NCBI GenBank assembly: GCA_036924285.1
Contig: JAYKYS010000001.1
Location: forward strand, 3,322,501 to 3,386,500
Direction: 5' to 3'
DNA length: 64,000 bases
Source of the DNA: Asterella californica
Lineage: Eukaryota; Streptophyta; Marchantiopsida; Marchantiales; Aytoniaceae
Positions 21,104-34,839 of the stretch are shown piece after piece. Below the pieces are notes generated by a model. The model was not told where the DNA came from and ran no database searches. It saw only the letters and a list, made by a program, of their open reading frames with translations. Each line of letters starts with the position of its first letter. The stretch's first letter is position 1. Both the position numbers and the translations under genes were made by a program.

Positions 21104-24100
21104 ATGAGGCTGAGGCATGCAATGGTTTGTGCCAGTAATCAAAACAGAAGTATGGAAGCTCACTCTTTGCTGCAAAAACAGGGTTTGGATGTCAGTTCGT
21201 ATGGCACTGGTGCACACGTGAAGTTGCCTGGTCCGTCTATTCGAGAGCCTAATGTCTATACATTTGGCACTCCCTATCGGCTTATATTCGACGATCTGAA
21301 ACGGAAGGATCCCGAACTGTATCCGTCACTTGAACTTAAGCATACCCGGTCCATGCGTCTTGACTCAGAAGTAGGAAGCCGTTTTAAGAGGTTCTAATTT
21401 TCGGCGACTGTCGTTTACTTTTTCGCCGGGAATTTGTGACGGGTTCTTTTAGTGATTCCCTTCCACGTGTTCGCGAGCGATTTTCTTCTCGTCAGAAGGT
21501 AAACGTTGACATCGCCTCAGAATTGTGTGGTCTTACATAATGCTGGTTGGCCGTGAGTCGGATTTGCAAAAAGTTTGATTTCGTTTGCAAATGTGTAGGG
21601 GGTTGTATCTTGTTTAATTATGTGCAATGGTGGTGAAGGTCTGTTTCCTACCTTCCAGTCCAATTCGAGCAGTTAGCTGCTTTTGGTTTAATGCTATGTT
21701 GTTGCCTCCACGTATATTGGATCTTTGTCGTATTTACCTAGGAATTGGCGTTTCAGGTTGTTGCAGTCCCCACGAGGTCTTTGTTAGCTGTTCTTTTGAG
21801 ATTCCTCGAGGAGAGCGTTTGGAGATCTGATAGGTAGAGTGAACTTTGGTGTCATGTCAGTATATATCCCTTTCCGCTCTGTATCAAAACTATTTGGGGT
21901 TTACCTAAGTGTGTTGGCGAAAGTTACTGGACATCTCGGAATCTCAAGCTGAAATCTCACATAGTAATGTGATTGGGGAGGATAACTAAGTTACGCTGCT
22001 CTTGGGAAACAGTTACCGGGGAAGTTACCCAGGAGTTGCATTCACTGAAGCATGAGAAATAAATCTCAGTAGAAAGTGAACTCCTATTTGTTAGCCGTCA
22101 ATGCTGTTGTGCAGGATTTCTGGACGAGTTCACACCTGCGCACAGTTCATCTTGGAATTTGCCAGAATCCACCACTTAAGATCTATTGCTTGCAAGTAAC
22201 TTGGTCATAAAGCCACTTGTAACCAATTGAATTGAGTCTATCAATTCATTTCTCTACAGCTCCTGTTTGTCTGCCTATCTCCTCAGGCATTTTATATTCT
22301 TCTTAGTCCATTAACCCTGAGCGGCGACTTTTGTGCGACGAATATGGTGTCGAGATGTGGTATTAGTGATCATGTGCTCTGTCATGCAATCTCGTTCTGT
22401 GAATTTCACGCGTAACTTTATCATAGATTTATGTTTAAGCTTAGTTAGTTATGGGGTCTAGGCCGTGCTATTTCTGTTCAGTAGTGTGTTTTTCTTTTCC
22501 TTAACTCTTTGGTGCTCGCTCCGTTTTCATTTCCCTGGCGTCTTTTCAGGTTTATGGATTGCCTTTGTTATTTATGGAGATTTTGCTCAGAAATTCTCGT
22601 ATCTAATGAGTTTACAGTTTTCACATGTGTTCTTGCTGTTATGTATAAGCATAAACATACGTAATAACGCATGTTTCTGTTTAATGCCTCGTTGTCGATA
22701 GTACGGATTAGTTTAGATTTGTAGGAATGGTTTCTTTAATCTTATGATAATATTGTCTTCATATGACTGGTCGGTATCACGGTCTTACGTTCATAATTCT
22801 TTTCAGAATTGCACTCCTTTACAGATAGCATCGGCGCTTAGGGACTCATCTTACTAGGGATCCCTGTTTTAAGCACTGGGCCGACCTTATAGACACACGA
22901 GATACCGGTTTCGGTTTGTACGTTGGGATCATGCCCAAAGTTCCGAAGAGGGCTGTAATCGATCCAAATTCGGTAAAGCATTCCTTTAGTTATTTTTTCA
23001 AGTAACTTTTTGTCGATCTATCGTAATTTGGGTTAAGTGCCGATTATCTTTGGGTTGGTTGAATTTTATGGTTACGCTGTTTCTGTATCAACTCTTGGAG
23101 GCTACTGTGCTGGAACTTTCAAGAATTACTGTTGCTGACATAGAAATAATAGATGAGACCTGAGCTGACTTGAAGTGGATGAGCTTGACAACCAAGGTAT
23201 ACTGTAGTCTGATGGTTTATCAAATTATTTACTCTATCGCCGACGAGGAAGTGTGTCATTTCAGTATCGTGGTGAAATCGTCAGTGTTGGATTTATATTC
23301 TGACTGTGACCAGGTCTTTAACTAATGAAACGGCTGGGCTGCCACCGCTAGGACGCCCTGAGAGAGACGCTTAAGGAGTTCGTATCAAGTGCGGTTTTCC
23401 ATAACCGGACTTGATACGGACAAGAAATAGGGCTAAACTTGTTTCGTTTCGATACTGTCGTTTGACATCGCTACAAGTATACAACAAGTCAACAAAGTTC
23501 ACTTCTTATTACTCGATACCAGTTGAAAGTGTAGCAGTTATCTGTCTTGAACATTCCTGTCTATAAATTGTGTGATCCTGCTAGTACCTGATTGTACTAT
23601 TCTCTGCAGCGGTGACAAGGTCATTTGTTTGTCCCTGTTGGGACGTTAAGTTTGATTCCCTAATTGGCATAGGGGCCAATCATCTAGAGGCATCAGTAGT
23701 GCTCGTGAACTCTCCAGGCAACCTATAACCGAGCATCTTTCGGCCGGGTGCTTAGTGGTGCGTAAGAACATCAGACCAAGGATTCTCTCCGGGTCGTTGA
23801 TGCTCTTCACCAAAAATTGTTTCCCATAACCCTCAGTTCAGTAAGTGTTGGGAAATATACCCTTGGGCCCTTCACCGTTTCCACCCGCAGCTCGTGGGTA
23901 TACTTGTCTATGTCATTACCCACGCCCTTGGCTTGAATCTTGTGTGATAGGGGTGTGTAGGCAGAATTTGTAATAATGTCATTTTCTACGACATCTCCCT
24001 GAAGTTCGAAACTTTATTTCTTGTGTAGATAAGATTGTTAAGACGCGTGTGGAGAAACCTGGGTAACCTACTCTGTTTCTGCGGATGTACCTTTCATTAC

Positions 24101-26919
24101 TGTATCATGGATAAGGGGACTTCCCAGAGCTACTGGCAGTTAATTCCAGGTGGTGCTGTCGTTCTATGGATCTCCATCGTGCCAAACACTGTAACTAGGG
24201 AGAAGCGTGAGTTGCTGGCGTAGCAGATGATATTGTTTTGTGCAGTGTTGGTTCGTCAATTTTGTGGGGGATGCTTATGGGCCATATTCTAGTTCAAGAA
24301 GTCTTGATTTACCCTCGCGGTCAGGTGCATCAGAGGAGCTTTCTTGGTGTTGTGGTTGAGTTTCAAAAGTGTTAATTGTCGTTTTCGGCTCTCATTGCCG
24401 TTGTCCGGCCCATTGGATCACGGTTTTGTTCACGTCAGGCGGATGGTTCGTTATGCGATGCATGCATTGTTCGGAAGTGTTGCAAAACCGTCAACAGTTG
24501 GATTCGTAAGTATTTCGTTTTTATAAGGGGTTCGTATCACGTAGCTTACCCGTCTATAAGGTGGTTCGCTTGTTTTCTTCCTGAAGGAACTGGGTGCATT
24601 ATGAGCTGGCTGTAGCTCCTTTGTAGCACGAAGGTTACTCGCATTGTTCACAATCATCCATCGGTACTTGTTTTACATCGTTCCTGCTGTCTATAGTATA
24701 TCCGTAACGATTGATGCTAAGTTAGTTTTTGAGTTTGCCACTTCTCTTTATAATCTTGCTGTCTTGTAATCTGTCAATGTGATGCATCCATTTTCAGCAA
24801 AAAATGTTCTAGATTCAATTGTTTGGACAGGTTCCCTATTGAGTGGTTCAAAGTACCGTAGTTGCTAGCTTCTCAGTTCTTGGCTGCGCCCAGTTTCAAC
24901 TCAATCGCAGTTACTGGTGTCTCCAACGAGCTCGAGTCTTGTCGACAGTAGTAGGGATTTGGTTCGTAAGTTCTTCGTAGCACAGTTTGTAGTCAGCTTT
25001 GTAGCGTTCGACGTACCAGGTGAGATGGACCATTGTCCTGGTTCAGATGTTATTCTTTGATAGTGGTCTGAGTCTATCTTCTCACAGAAGCGTAATGCTA
25101 ACATCAATTGTTTCAATAAAGCGGCTCCGTCATGTTCGGAGTTTCTCATACAATGTAATGTTGTGAATTTTCGCGTGGCACCTTTACAAAATTACACTGC
25201 ATGAGTTCACCTTCCAAATTTCTTCCCTAAGAGTTCGACCTAGGAAAGCATCTACCTTTGCTCCCTCCTCTGTGTAGTTAGGCCCCAACCATGCTCGTGC
25301 TCTAATCATGCTTGGCAGTACACGTTTGTTAGAATGTCAAGTGATGATTATTTCTAGACCTTTTTCAACCTTCACGGGAATGTGACAAGTATTAGGCATT
25401 GTATTTGACCATGTATTTCATCGTGAACATTAATTTTCAGTGTCCTTTTCTGTTGAAGTGCGCTTTACGGTAGATCTTGTCTGTTGTTTAATGTAAGCTT
25501 CGGTTTTTAGGATGGTGAAATCACTGTTTATAGCCTGTCCCGTATAGAAGGTAAGCAGTTATAGGTCTGCTTATGTCCAGTATGGGTGAGTTTGGCAGCA
25601 CATCTCTTTGAGATGTCTTCCACTACGTAATCTTGACTATCGAGTCTCCTTCGATAAGTGTTTGATTAGTACTTGGTTTGGTATTTTTTTCACTGCACTG
25701 GGAAAGTTTCTCATGCGGAGGTCTATAGACTATGTATGGTTTGGTTGGAAGGTCGGTTCTGTTCTTTGGGCAGGAAAACTCCAGTTGAAAGATTCAGGAT
25801 ATTTGCTGTGATTCAGGAAATGCTGTAGTGTTGTCAGAAGCTTCTCTGGAACTGTTCCTTGATCGCATGGTAGATACAAGCGAAATGGTCTGTTGCAGAT
25901 GTTAAAGCGGAATTTGGGTGTCAAGGATGCCCCACAACGCTGGCAGGACAATGCAGCTGATGGTGCCTTTGATGTGGTTTTCACCTTTGAGGAGAGGGTG
26001 TTTGATATGGTCATTGAAGGTCTGCCCATATCCTGGCCCAGGAATACTAGCTTGAGGACTCTCCTCGTGTAGATTTGTAACGTACTAATAAAAGTGTCAT
26101 TATCATTTTCATGAGTTCACATCCGTCATGTACGAATATGTGCGCGCAAATTGAGCAGTTGGCTGAAGACTTCCCGCCCCTGTTTACAATCAAAGAAAGG
26201 AATGGCGCCACGTCTTCGCTCTGTGAATGTGTTGTGGCGATCAGTGTATGCATGTTGTGGTCAAATTTTTGATGTGACTGCGTGGTCTAATCAGAAGATG
26301 ATATGGTGCTGCCACGTTTTTCCCCTACGTTGATACGTGATCATTGTTGTAATATCACAGACCTTGAGAATCGTGAACAAAGGTTAATGAAGAGTGTCCT
26401 GGTCATCAATCTGGATGTGAAAGACAACCATGGCGAGGCTGCCAATGGCGCCAAATTAGTTCTTGATCTCTGCAGGAAGGTGAGTTCTCCCCGGTCGTCT
26501 GTGTCGTAATATTATCAGTCTTCTAAGCAAGTGGACGTTCCGGAGCACTATGTGCTTGGAGTGCGGAAGTGACCGTATTTGGGACACACAAAAGTCTTTT
26601 TTTGCTTCCTGGATACCGTTGATAGAATGCGGCCCGTTCACTAACATGGTAGAACTATATTCTTAGAGAACTTTCTGGAGGGAGGTCAGTGAGAAGGGTG
26701 TGCTTCAGATTCCAACTGCTTCGTAGTATGAGTCTTCGACAAGTCTGGTGCCTGTCATCAAGTTATTCTGCCTGTCTTTGGAAAGTATCTTAGTCAGTCG
26801 GCCTGCTTTCTGTACAGCTGGAGGCTGCGGAGTCCTGGGAGGATGAGATAGACGACATCATTCGACAATTCGAAAAGCAGCACAAAAGAAGACTCATTTA
26901 TACGATAAGCTTCTATTGA
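21104..26919 (+). CDS. SSU72: RNA polymerase II CTD phosphatase SSU72, four exons
   Basis: SSU72 is a small nuclear Cys-based phosphatase that removes phosphate from Ser5 (and Ser7) of the Pol II C-terminal domain and works with the mRNA 3'-end processing machinery. CDS exons are 21104-21318, 25874-26019, 26361-26479 and 26818-26919. All junctions are GT-AG, and the 582 nt close exactly to 193 aa plus TGA, the normal family length. The catalytic CX5R loop is at Cys9-Arg15 (VCASNQNRS) and the general-acid loop is FTFEERVFD with Asp116. Family landmarks [54 protein letters not shown] and the terminal [10 protein letters not shown] are all present. Start at 21104 is chosen from the conserved MRLRHAMVC beginning; an in-frame ATG 87 nt upstream is possible but not family-like. 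The 4555-nt first intron is the odd point. Confidence 0.96.
21319..25873 (+). other. First intron of SSU72 (4555 nt)
   Basis: Begins GTATCC and ends GGTAG. It holds only short ORFs without recognisable content. It includes a strong hairpin at 23381-23418 and a B-box-like GTTTGATTCCC near 23651. No nested gene is supported; insertion of old mobile DNA is the likely reason for its length. Confidence 0.6.
23381..23418. repeat. Hairpin in SSU72 intron 1
   Basis: Sixteen-nucleotide arms starting CGTATCAAGT and ending ACTTGATACG pair with one mismatch around a TTCCAT loop. Function unknown; could be insert debris or an intronic RNA structure. Confidence 0.6.
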
Positions 26920-27009
26920 AGCGAAGGCAGTGTAAATTTAAGCGAGTTTCAGCAGCCGTTTATTTATTTTCATCGGAGTTCCGCCGTTTAGAATACCTGC
27001 GAGTTTAGC

Positions 27010-27462
27010 TTAGTTTGTGGGTTGTAAAATGAGGAATTGGTATACGCCTTCTTCCTGGCTGGTTACAAGGCCTTTCCACAGGTGTCGTTCTTCACACGTC
27101 TCTACTATTAAAGGCACTTGGTCAATGCGGTAGTCCATTCGCCCATCGTAGCATATATATGGATAATATGTGCTATTTACGCCATGGACCTTGACTGAAT
27201 CTGCCTCAAAAGCAGTGGAGTACATATGTCGGTCCCCAAGATTCAGCCAGGAGCTGCCAACTCTACTGGGCTTGCCCTCATAATTGAAATCAAGGGATAC
27301 ACATACCCCTTTGGTTGATAAGTTTGTAATGCGGTATCGGATATTAGCAGTTCTTTCTCTGTATGCAGGTTTTCTGAACGTTTTGACAAGGGAACACGAA
27401 GTGGTTCCTTCCAAATTTGTGTTCCTAAGGCCATAGATTTGGTGTGTAGAACCCAGGAGCAT
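27010..27462 (-). CDS. Hypothetical 150-aa protein or terminal exon, convergent to SSU72
   Basis: An open frame of 150 codons on the minus strand ends 91 bp from the SSU72 stop, so the two genes would converge tail to tail. I do not recognise the family. The sequence is not low-complexity. It has regular alternation of polar and hydrophobic residues (ANIRYRITNLSTKGVCVSLD, YPYICYDGRMDYRIDQVPLI), which suggests a beta-rich domain, and ends VYQFLILQPTN. An in-frame TGA sits two codons before the ATG at 27462, and CTGACAG directly precedes that ATG. So it is either a single-exon gene starting there or a last exon with its acceptor there. No upstream exon was identified. Confidence 0.4.
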   Translation of the reverse strand: MLLGSTHQIYGLRNTNLEGTTSCSLVKTFRKPAYRERTANIRYRITNLSTKGVCVSLDFNYEGKPSRVGSSWLNLGDRHMYSTAFEADSVKVHGVNSTYYPYICYDGRMDYRIDQVPLIVETCEERHLWKGLVTSQEEGVYQFLILQPTN

Positions 27463-28828
27463 CTGTCAGTGTCTGTTAGGAATAGAGGTGTAAGAGGCAC
27501 CTGACATCATCTGGGTTATCATCTGTACGAATGCCGATATTTCAGTGATGCTCTCTCGGACAGTGGGAAAAAATTGTCAGGCAGCCTCAGTCATGTGTTG
27601 CAGGCTTAGGTGGTGTTTACATACGTTGTGTATCGTGTTTGAGGATTATATACGCGGTGCAAACATAAGGTAGAGGTCATGTGCATAGTAGAACAGCGAG
27701 TTGGTTCCTATCCTTCTGGTGGAGGAGGGGACCGAAGGAAGGTATCAAGCACCGACTTGGAGATAGTGGTGGACCCAAGGGTAGTAGTTAGTTTTAGATG
27801 AAATCTAAGAAAATGTCATCATGGCATGGGTGGACCCAATAGCCGTTAGTGAAATATCACTGTGCTGTGATGGCTGGTGGGGTTGGGTGGCCCTGCAATA
27901 CATCTACAATATGCTGCGGATTGAAAGCGTGGACTTAGAAGAGTGCAACCGAGGGAGGTAGCACTCGCCTCGTACAAGCGCGAGACAGTTGGTGGAGCCC
28001 GTTGTTGAGCCTTTCTTCGACAACCCATGTTCCTAACATTTTAAAATGAGGGGAGTAGTACCTGTACCGTACTAGTATGAGTGAGTAAGAACTTCCGCAA
28101 GGCCATAATTCTCTTCCTTTTCTCTTGTGGGGCTCTCGTTGTCTGTAATCGTGGGAGACTCGCACATTCCCAATCCAAGTAAATAACAAGTTGGTCTGAG
28201 TACAGACAACTTGGCGAGAAGAGAACACGATCGTGTGTGTTGTACTTCCACCACTGAAGAGCTTTCATCGTCGTCGCTCTGCTCCCATCAGTATCAGATT
28301 CTCACACCATTGTATCTGATCTGGAGCATGCACCACTGCATTTTAGAATCCCCAGAGCCATAGGAGAGTCATCGAAGTCTAGGCTGGCCGTTCCAGGGAT
28401 TTGTTCTCCATTTCCTTTCCTTCCCGTTCCTGCCCCCTACAAGACACAGCACTAGTCAGCCCGTCTGTGCATGCTAGGCAGCTCGTCCGAAGAGATGGGT
28501 ACAAATCTCTACAGTCCAGCTCCAGTAGAGGGATCGTCTTGAAGCTTATCAATCCACTGGGGTGGAGCTCGTCTCATCACACATCATGAAAACTTCCCCA
28601 ACCTTGCCCGGCGTCACTGGGAACAGCAGCGGGCTCTTAGCTAAAGCCTCGACCAACACTCACTCACGAAAGCTGGCTGCAGACGTTCTTTGGCCACTCT
28701 GTACTGGACGGTACTTTGCATGCTACACAGCTTCGTGAGATGTTAGTAACAATAATCGAGTACCGTTGAATAGAAGGCCTGGAAGGAAGAAACGAAGAGC
28801 GAGGACAACAGACACTTCTCTATCTATG

Positions 28829-29011
28829 TTTTCGCTCGGGGTATGATAATTGTTTTAGTTACCGAAGCAATCTTGTGTATCCGTAACTGATAGCTGAGTC
28901 CACCGAGCTCTCTCTCTCTCTCTCTCTCTCTTTTCGCTCTGGGTATGATAATTGTTTTATTTACTGAAGCAATCTTATGTATGCCTAACTGATGGCTGAG
29001 TCCACCGAGCT
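28829..29011. repeat. Tandem duplication (period ~102 bp) with CT microsatellite
   Basis: Copies starting at 28829 and 28931 share TTTTCGCTC, GGTATGATAATTGTTTTA, GAAGCAATCTT and GCTGAGTCCACCGAGCT. A (CT)n run at 28908-28930 lies between them. Confidence 0.8.
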
Positions 29012-29622
29012 GCTGGCGGTTGGGATGTCAGCTGATATTTTGCACGCACATGCAATCGGGTACAGGCTGTGTCTCCCAGGAAGACATTATTATGAAGCTG
29101 AACCTAGTTAGTTTATTTACCAAGTCTGACTGCAAGTCTACAAGTTAGTCTACATGGGTTGAAATATGTACACTTATTTCCGAGCCTTCCTTTCTGATCG
29201 ACACGTTGCGCATCATTACTAATCTGATTATCTCAGAAGCGCAATCTCATGCTTTCTGAGAATATTGGCTCACCTCTCGTCACTGTCTCACCCTTTTCGT
29301 ACGTACAATCCTATATTTTCCCGTCCAGAGTCCTGTTGAGGTGAAGCGAAGCGACTTGCTGAAAAATACTTCCAGGTGCTGTGTCCATTATTATTGTGAA
29401 CTGAATAAAGTCTTACGTGCTCGAGCTTTTTGCTTATCCAGAACCGACAGCAGCTAGCAGTGTACCTTCTCCCTCTTGGCCTCCCTCCCTCCCTCCCTCC
29501 TTCCCTTCCTTGGCACACGTTTTGAGACGTTTCTTCGTGGGGGAGGATGCTTTGAAATAACAGCATAGCATTCATCCTCTCAGGTGGTGGTACGACTCAC
29601 GAGTCACGAGTGATATCAGTCC

Positions 29623-29623
<1 letters not shown>

Positions 29624-29659
<36 letters not shown>
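29624..29659. repeat. GA microsatellite
   Basis: An almost pure (GA)n run of about 36 bp. Confidence 0.95.
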
Positions 29660-29660
<1 letters not shown>

Positions 29661-32600
29661 AGTGAGGATGGGATTTTATAAATGCTTTCACGTTACATTA
29701 AGATTAAACCTCCCTTTGAAGGTTCGGAGTGGGGGAGGATCGAACACACACGTTTCACACATTCTTCCTTGGAACGAAGACAACTTCTTTTATATACAAA
29801 GTTGCTCCGTTCTGTTCCGTTCGGTTGGGATTGCTGCTGCTGCTGGTCAGGACGGACGGAGCATGGAATGAAATGACATGACATGTTTTTTTCCTTCTTG
29901 TTCAAACTACCGTAGCCTCTGCTCAAATCTCCTTTAAGCTCATCTTTATGATGCTAATAACATCTTCGTCTTCTTGTTCTCGATCTGTCTGTTGGAAAGC
30001 TTTACAGAAGTGCGCTGAGGTACACTTTTCTCATGCTCAGTCATTCATTTACTAACTTAACTGTCTTCATTTATGAATTCTTCTTCTGCTGCTGCTTCTG
30101 CTCTCATCATTTCCCTCAGATTTGCAGAAATATTACTGTATTCACACACTCAACTGTCCCGTCAACAGAAGAGAAGAGCGACGAGGGGAACGACTTTTCT
30201 TGCCTTGTGAAGGAGCAGAAGAATGCCAAGACCGGTGATGAGGATAACCTTGCGACTGCATTCATCAAGACAAATTCCTCGAGTCTATCGTTATACAAGA
30301 CCAGACCCAGGGAATTAATGCCATGACTGAGTGCAAAACTGCCACGCTTTGGTAGTGGGTATGATGTCACGTAACCAACTTGGATAAGTTGGATCTTCCG
30401 TATGTTTCATACAGTATTAGGTTTGCTTTGCTTCACGTTGGCTCCCCATCATCACCACCATCATCATCGTCGTCGTATGTTTCTCCTCGTTTGGTTTGTG
30501 TACATAATTGCGCCCCGTCCTCCCTCACATTGGTTCTGTTGATGGATGATGGGTGGGAACTTGGAAGGATGTTGTTGTTACTTGAAGGGACAAGGAAAGG
30601 ACCAGAACAGAAGTGATTCCTGATATGCCTTTTGGTGTGTGAAAGGGAATTTACACCACAGACAGGAATTTTGCAACTGCTCCATCATCATTTTTCATGT
30701 TTATTGCGTGTGACGAAGAAGAATCTACCCCTCCTTCGTCTTGAAGCCGCCTCCAATCCCTTTGAGGTCTTCCAGCTTCTTCCTGTTGAATGAGGTGATG
30801 TCCAAAGAATCTTGATGATCGTTGTAGGAAGGAGAACCAACACCAACTTTATACCCAGAGCGTTGATGGGGGATGATGCTGAGCGAGAATCTTCATAGTT
30901 TTTCCCCGTTTTCCACTAGATTAAGTTACAAGTTTATTGGGACTGATGCTTGAGGAGAAAGATCTAGAGGAATCTCTTGGACCAGATTTCAAACTCGTCT
31001 ATTCTCAAGCACAGAGCAGCTTAGGTGTGATGGGAAGCGATGGGGATGGGGAAAGTGTAGGGTAAAAGACTAAAGTGGGGCTTATCAAGGAGAGTTCTTC
31101 AAGAATATTCAGCAGAAGCTGGCTTTAGGAGTAGGAGGAGGACAAAGTGGAGGAGAAGGTGGAGGATGGCAAGGAGTTTGTCCAAACAAGAAGCTCTACA
31201 GTATCTCGTATATGCTATAGAAACCACTTGCTCCAAAAAAGGTTGGATTTTTCTGTCGTTCCATATAGCAGAGATAAGTGACAACCAAGTACTTTATGCT
31301 AGTAAGGTTGATGATGTCTACATCATCTTTGTTTGTGTCTTTCCACGCTTTTCTCTCTTCAAATGGCTTCGATGGATTCAGCCAGCCATCTATCTTATCC
31401 AGAGTATGCAGACACTACAGTCTTGATTGGCAAAAGATTTAGGTGTGTAGTCCATACGAGACTAGCTAGGAAGATTTCTTCGTCACTTATGATACCAGCG
31501 AAAGCATATCAAACGTGTTCACTCTAACTGCATGTCTAATATTCCGCTAATTCTCTCTCCTCCAAACCAAAGCTCAATCACTCTCTTACTCTTACTGGAT
31601 GAGGACCTAGCACGAGATCGAAAACCGGACGCAGCATAACCTCTTCGTTCTGCAGCACCTGGTAATAATCTTTAGTGCTCAAACATCCTCCTGAGAACGA
31701 GTGCACCAAAATTGAAAGCTCAAGGTTCGAGCTCTCGGCTAGCAAAGCCGGAGCGAACCCAACAAGTGGCTTATTCTCATATGCTCTGGGAGTGTCTCTT
31801 GGATTGCTTGAAGAGTTTTCTCCTCCTCGGAAGGAAGAGATAGCAGCACTCTTCCCTGCCGCCGCCTCCTCCTCCTTCTCAATTTTGCCGTTCGTCGCTC
31901 ACTCAAGGAAAAGCAGACAGCAAACCGGTGAATAGTAGTAACTTGGGCTCGAGGTCCATTCCATTCTTAGCACTTGGGGTCAGAAACCAACGCCATGAGG
32001 ATTACAGCGGCCAAAGATAGATAGACAGTGCAGTATAGTCAGCCTTTCTCTGAAAGAAAAGCTATAGCACCAAGACGAAGGTTCTCGTTTCCACAAGTGG
32101 ATTATAATTTGCTCGCTGAGTGATGTTTACTTCAACCAGCTGATCTCTCTCTCACTCTCGCTCTCTCTTTTGTAGATGGTCACGTGGACTGACGCATAGT
32201 CTCTTCATAACGGAGCAGTTGTAGTTCTGGAGAAAGGCGAGGTGAGTGGAGTGTGGGGATTACAAAGAATATTACTATATGCAATTAAAGTCGCCAAACT
32301 GACTGACTGAGTTGACTGTTTCTTCTCTGAATGAATGAATGAAGCTACCTTTCTTTCCTTTGCTCCGGTCAAATAATATATGACTATGTTCAGTTTGAGC
32401 TCTTGTGCTTGCTTTGGCCAACCAGATGAGGTAAGACGTGATCGAACTGCTCAGTGCAAGTGATAACGTTATGTCCCTCTCCCTCCTTTGAGGTTCAAGG
32501 GAGGGAATTCATTCAGCTTTCTTCTTCCATACATTGCCGCCCAAGTTGTGCATGGTTAGGGGGGAGTGGGTGGTCAGATAAACATGTTTCGACCTTGTAA

Positions 32601-34839
32601 CCACCTCGCCGACAGTCTATAACACCCATGACTAAAGTGCTAAGTAAGTATCATCATCCCTCTGCCAGCAGCTAGATCTCTGGAGTGCTTTCGGAGTTAC
32701 GTATGCGTGTACTCGGATACTCTTGCAGATATCACAGGAGTAGTTATTACAGGAGCATGACAAAGATGCCATTTCCAAAGCAGAGAAGACAATCGACAGT
32801 GTTCACTACGTTATGACCGTATCCCCTTTTACTGTATGTGTTGGTTGTTGCAACTGAGCTAATTTTGGGGGCAAATCGACAAGGAACTCCATCAAGCAGC
32901 AGATGTTACTAAGCAGTACTACTTGAGTGACAAATATCTCTCTCTCCCTCTCTTACACTGCCTTTGCTAAGCTCAGTGAGCTCTGAGTCAATCGATGTCG
33001 TTTGTTTGTCCTCGAGCAGCTGTAATCACATAACGAAACTGTACAAGACAGCTTCATCCCGATGCTGTACGCTGTTTGCTTTGACCTTCCTCCCTCCTTC
33101 CCCAGCTGCTACTTAAGACTGTAAAACCCATCACGAAGCAGTGCTTGCTCTCTGCTTATAATCTACGTGAATTTCTTAACACTGCTTGGTTGGATGGCTT
33201 TCAAGTAGGTACATTTCGATTTCTAATTGATAGAGGGGAAGAAGACAGGACCTAACAAAAAACCTACTACAGCTTCACCAATCACCTTAAGCTCGATGCA
33301 CACACAGAAGCAGAAGAAATAGTTTGTTAAATCTTTGGAATGAAAATGGTGGGATGAGAAGGTCGACAACAGGAAAAGGCATTCTTTTTAGTTAGTGCAT
33401 ATGCATGATGGGAAAAGGAGAATGTTAAAAGAAAATAACAATCATAACGATTAACTGAATCATTGAACTCTCAATGATTTTTTGTAATCAAAGGGATGCA
33501 ACTTCCTCCCTCCTTTAGATGAATGGAAGCACTCGAGCATAGTAGAAACAGAACCGAAGCTCTCACAGCCGAATCCATCGATGTAGCAAAGGAAGACAGG
33601 TTGTTCCTTTTCATTCTTCTAAAGTTGTTTTTGGATTGACCATGGGACTCTGGCCATCAATGGACCTAACACAGTACGAGAAATGCTACCCGGAATGCTG
33701 TTCACGAACTGAACCCTGCCCGAGAAAAATAATTATATGATGATGAATGATTCTTCTGATAATCTTCTCTCCCTAATCCTGTTCAATCAAACGTTCACTA
33801 GGCCCAATCTCGTCGGCAACTGAAGAAGAGTATTTTTCTTCCCTTTTTTCTTTTTTCTTTTTTCTTTTTCCGTTTTAGAGAAACAGAAAAGAAAGGAAGC
33901 CGACAGAGCCGACGAGGATTTATGAACCGGTCCTGGCAGAGAGGAGCGTCAGGCTGACAGGTCCCGTGACTAGGCCAACTGGCCTTGTTGTTGCATCTCG
34001 GGTCGAGGATTTGGACCCCGTCCCGCTTTCTACTCTCCCTATCCTTATCGATGCTCGCCTGGTGGGCCATGCCACAGATCTTCCCAGTGTGTTTACTTCT
34101 GTACACCTGGCACTTCTTGTTCTGGCCGTCCGCCTTCACCTTCGCCGGCTGCAGGGAGCGGCTGTCTTCGTTCCCATGGAGAGCCACTTGGCTCTTTGTC
34201 GCGCGTCCAGGCTCGAGGCGCGTCTACGCGTCGACTCGGTAAGAGTACGATGCATGTACGTGGCAACCTGACCCAACCTGAAATCATGAAAACCCGAAAG
34301 CAAAAGAGCGGAGATGTATTCTACTACCTTCCCTATTTTCTCTTTTCTTTTTACTGCTTTACGTGAATTTCTTTTCCTTTTTCTTTTCTGTAATTAGAGA
34401 AGAAAAGGAAAGGGAGGAGAGGTGGGGTGATGACTGTATCGCAACCACCAACCAACACTTCAATATATAAATATATGAGATTTGATTAAGAAAACATAAT
34501 AATTTCTCATTCTTTCCAGTTACAAATGTTTTGTTGGTGACTGAGAGAGGGAGAGAAAATACTTGCTCTAGAAGCCCAGAAAAGTAGTTCCACATATACC
34601 TAAGTGAGAGGAGTTTTGGTAGGTTGATTCGATTTTACTACTATAGAGTGCTATATATTTCTGTAAAGGTTTCATCAAAGTTTCAGCATTCAGTTTGATA
34701 ATAAATAAATATCATTAATAAATAAATGATATTACATGTCTCTCGAGGTTATCTCTCGAGGTTTTCGAGTATCATGAGACTGTCCATCTATCACAGCAGA
34801 ACTCGGATCAGAAGTTTCATTAATAATTTGCAATAGCAT

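Larger units (their letters stand above)
27500..33797. other. Long intergenic tract without a recognised gene
   Basis: Only short, mutually overlapping ORFs are present. The tract holds a 102-bp tandem duplication with a CT microsatellite, a GA microsatellite and several triplet-rich stretches (for example CATCATCATCGTCGTCGT near 30463). Possible unannotated exons cannot be excluded without transcript data. Confidence 0.4.

Noticed and set aside
33798..34271. 129-codon minus and 101-codon plus ORFs
   Set aside because: They overlap on opposite strands, show no domain, and part of the minus ORF is a translated pyrimidine tract.
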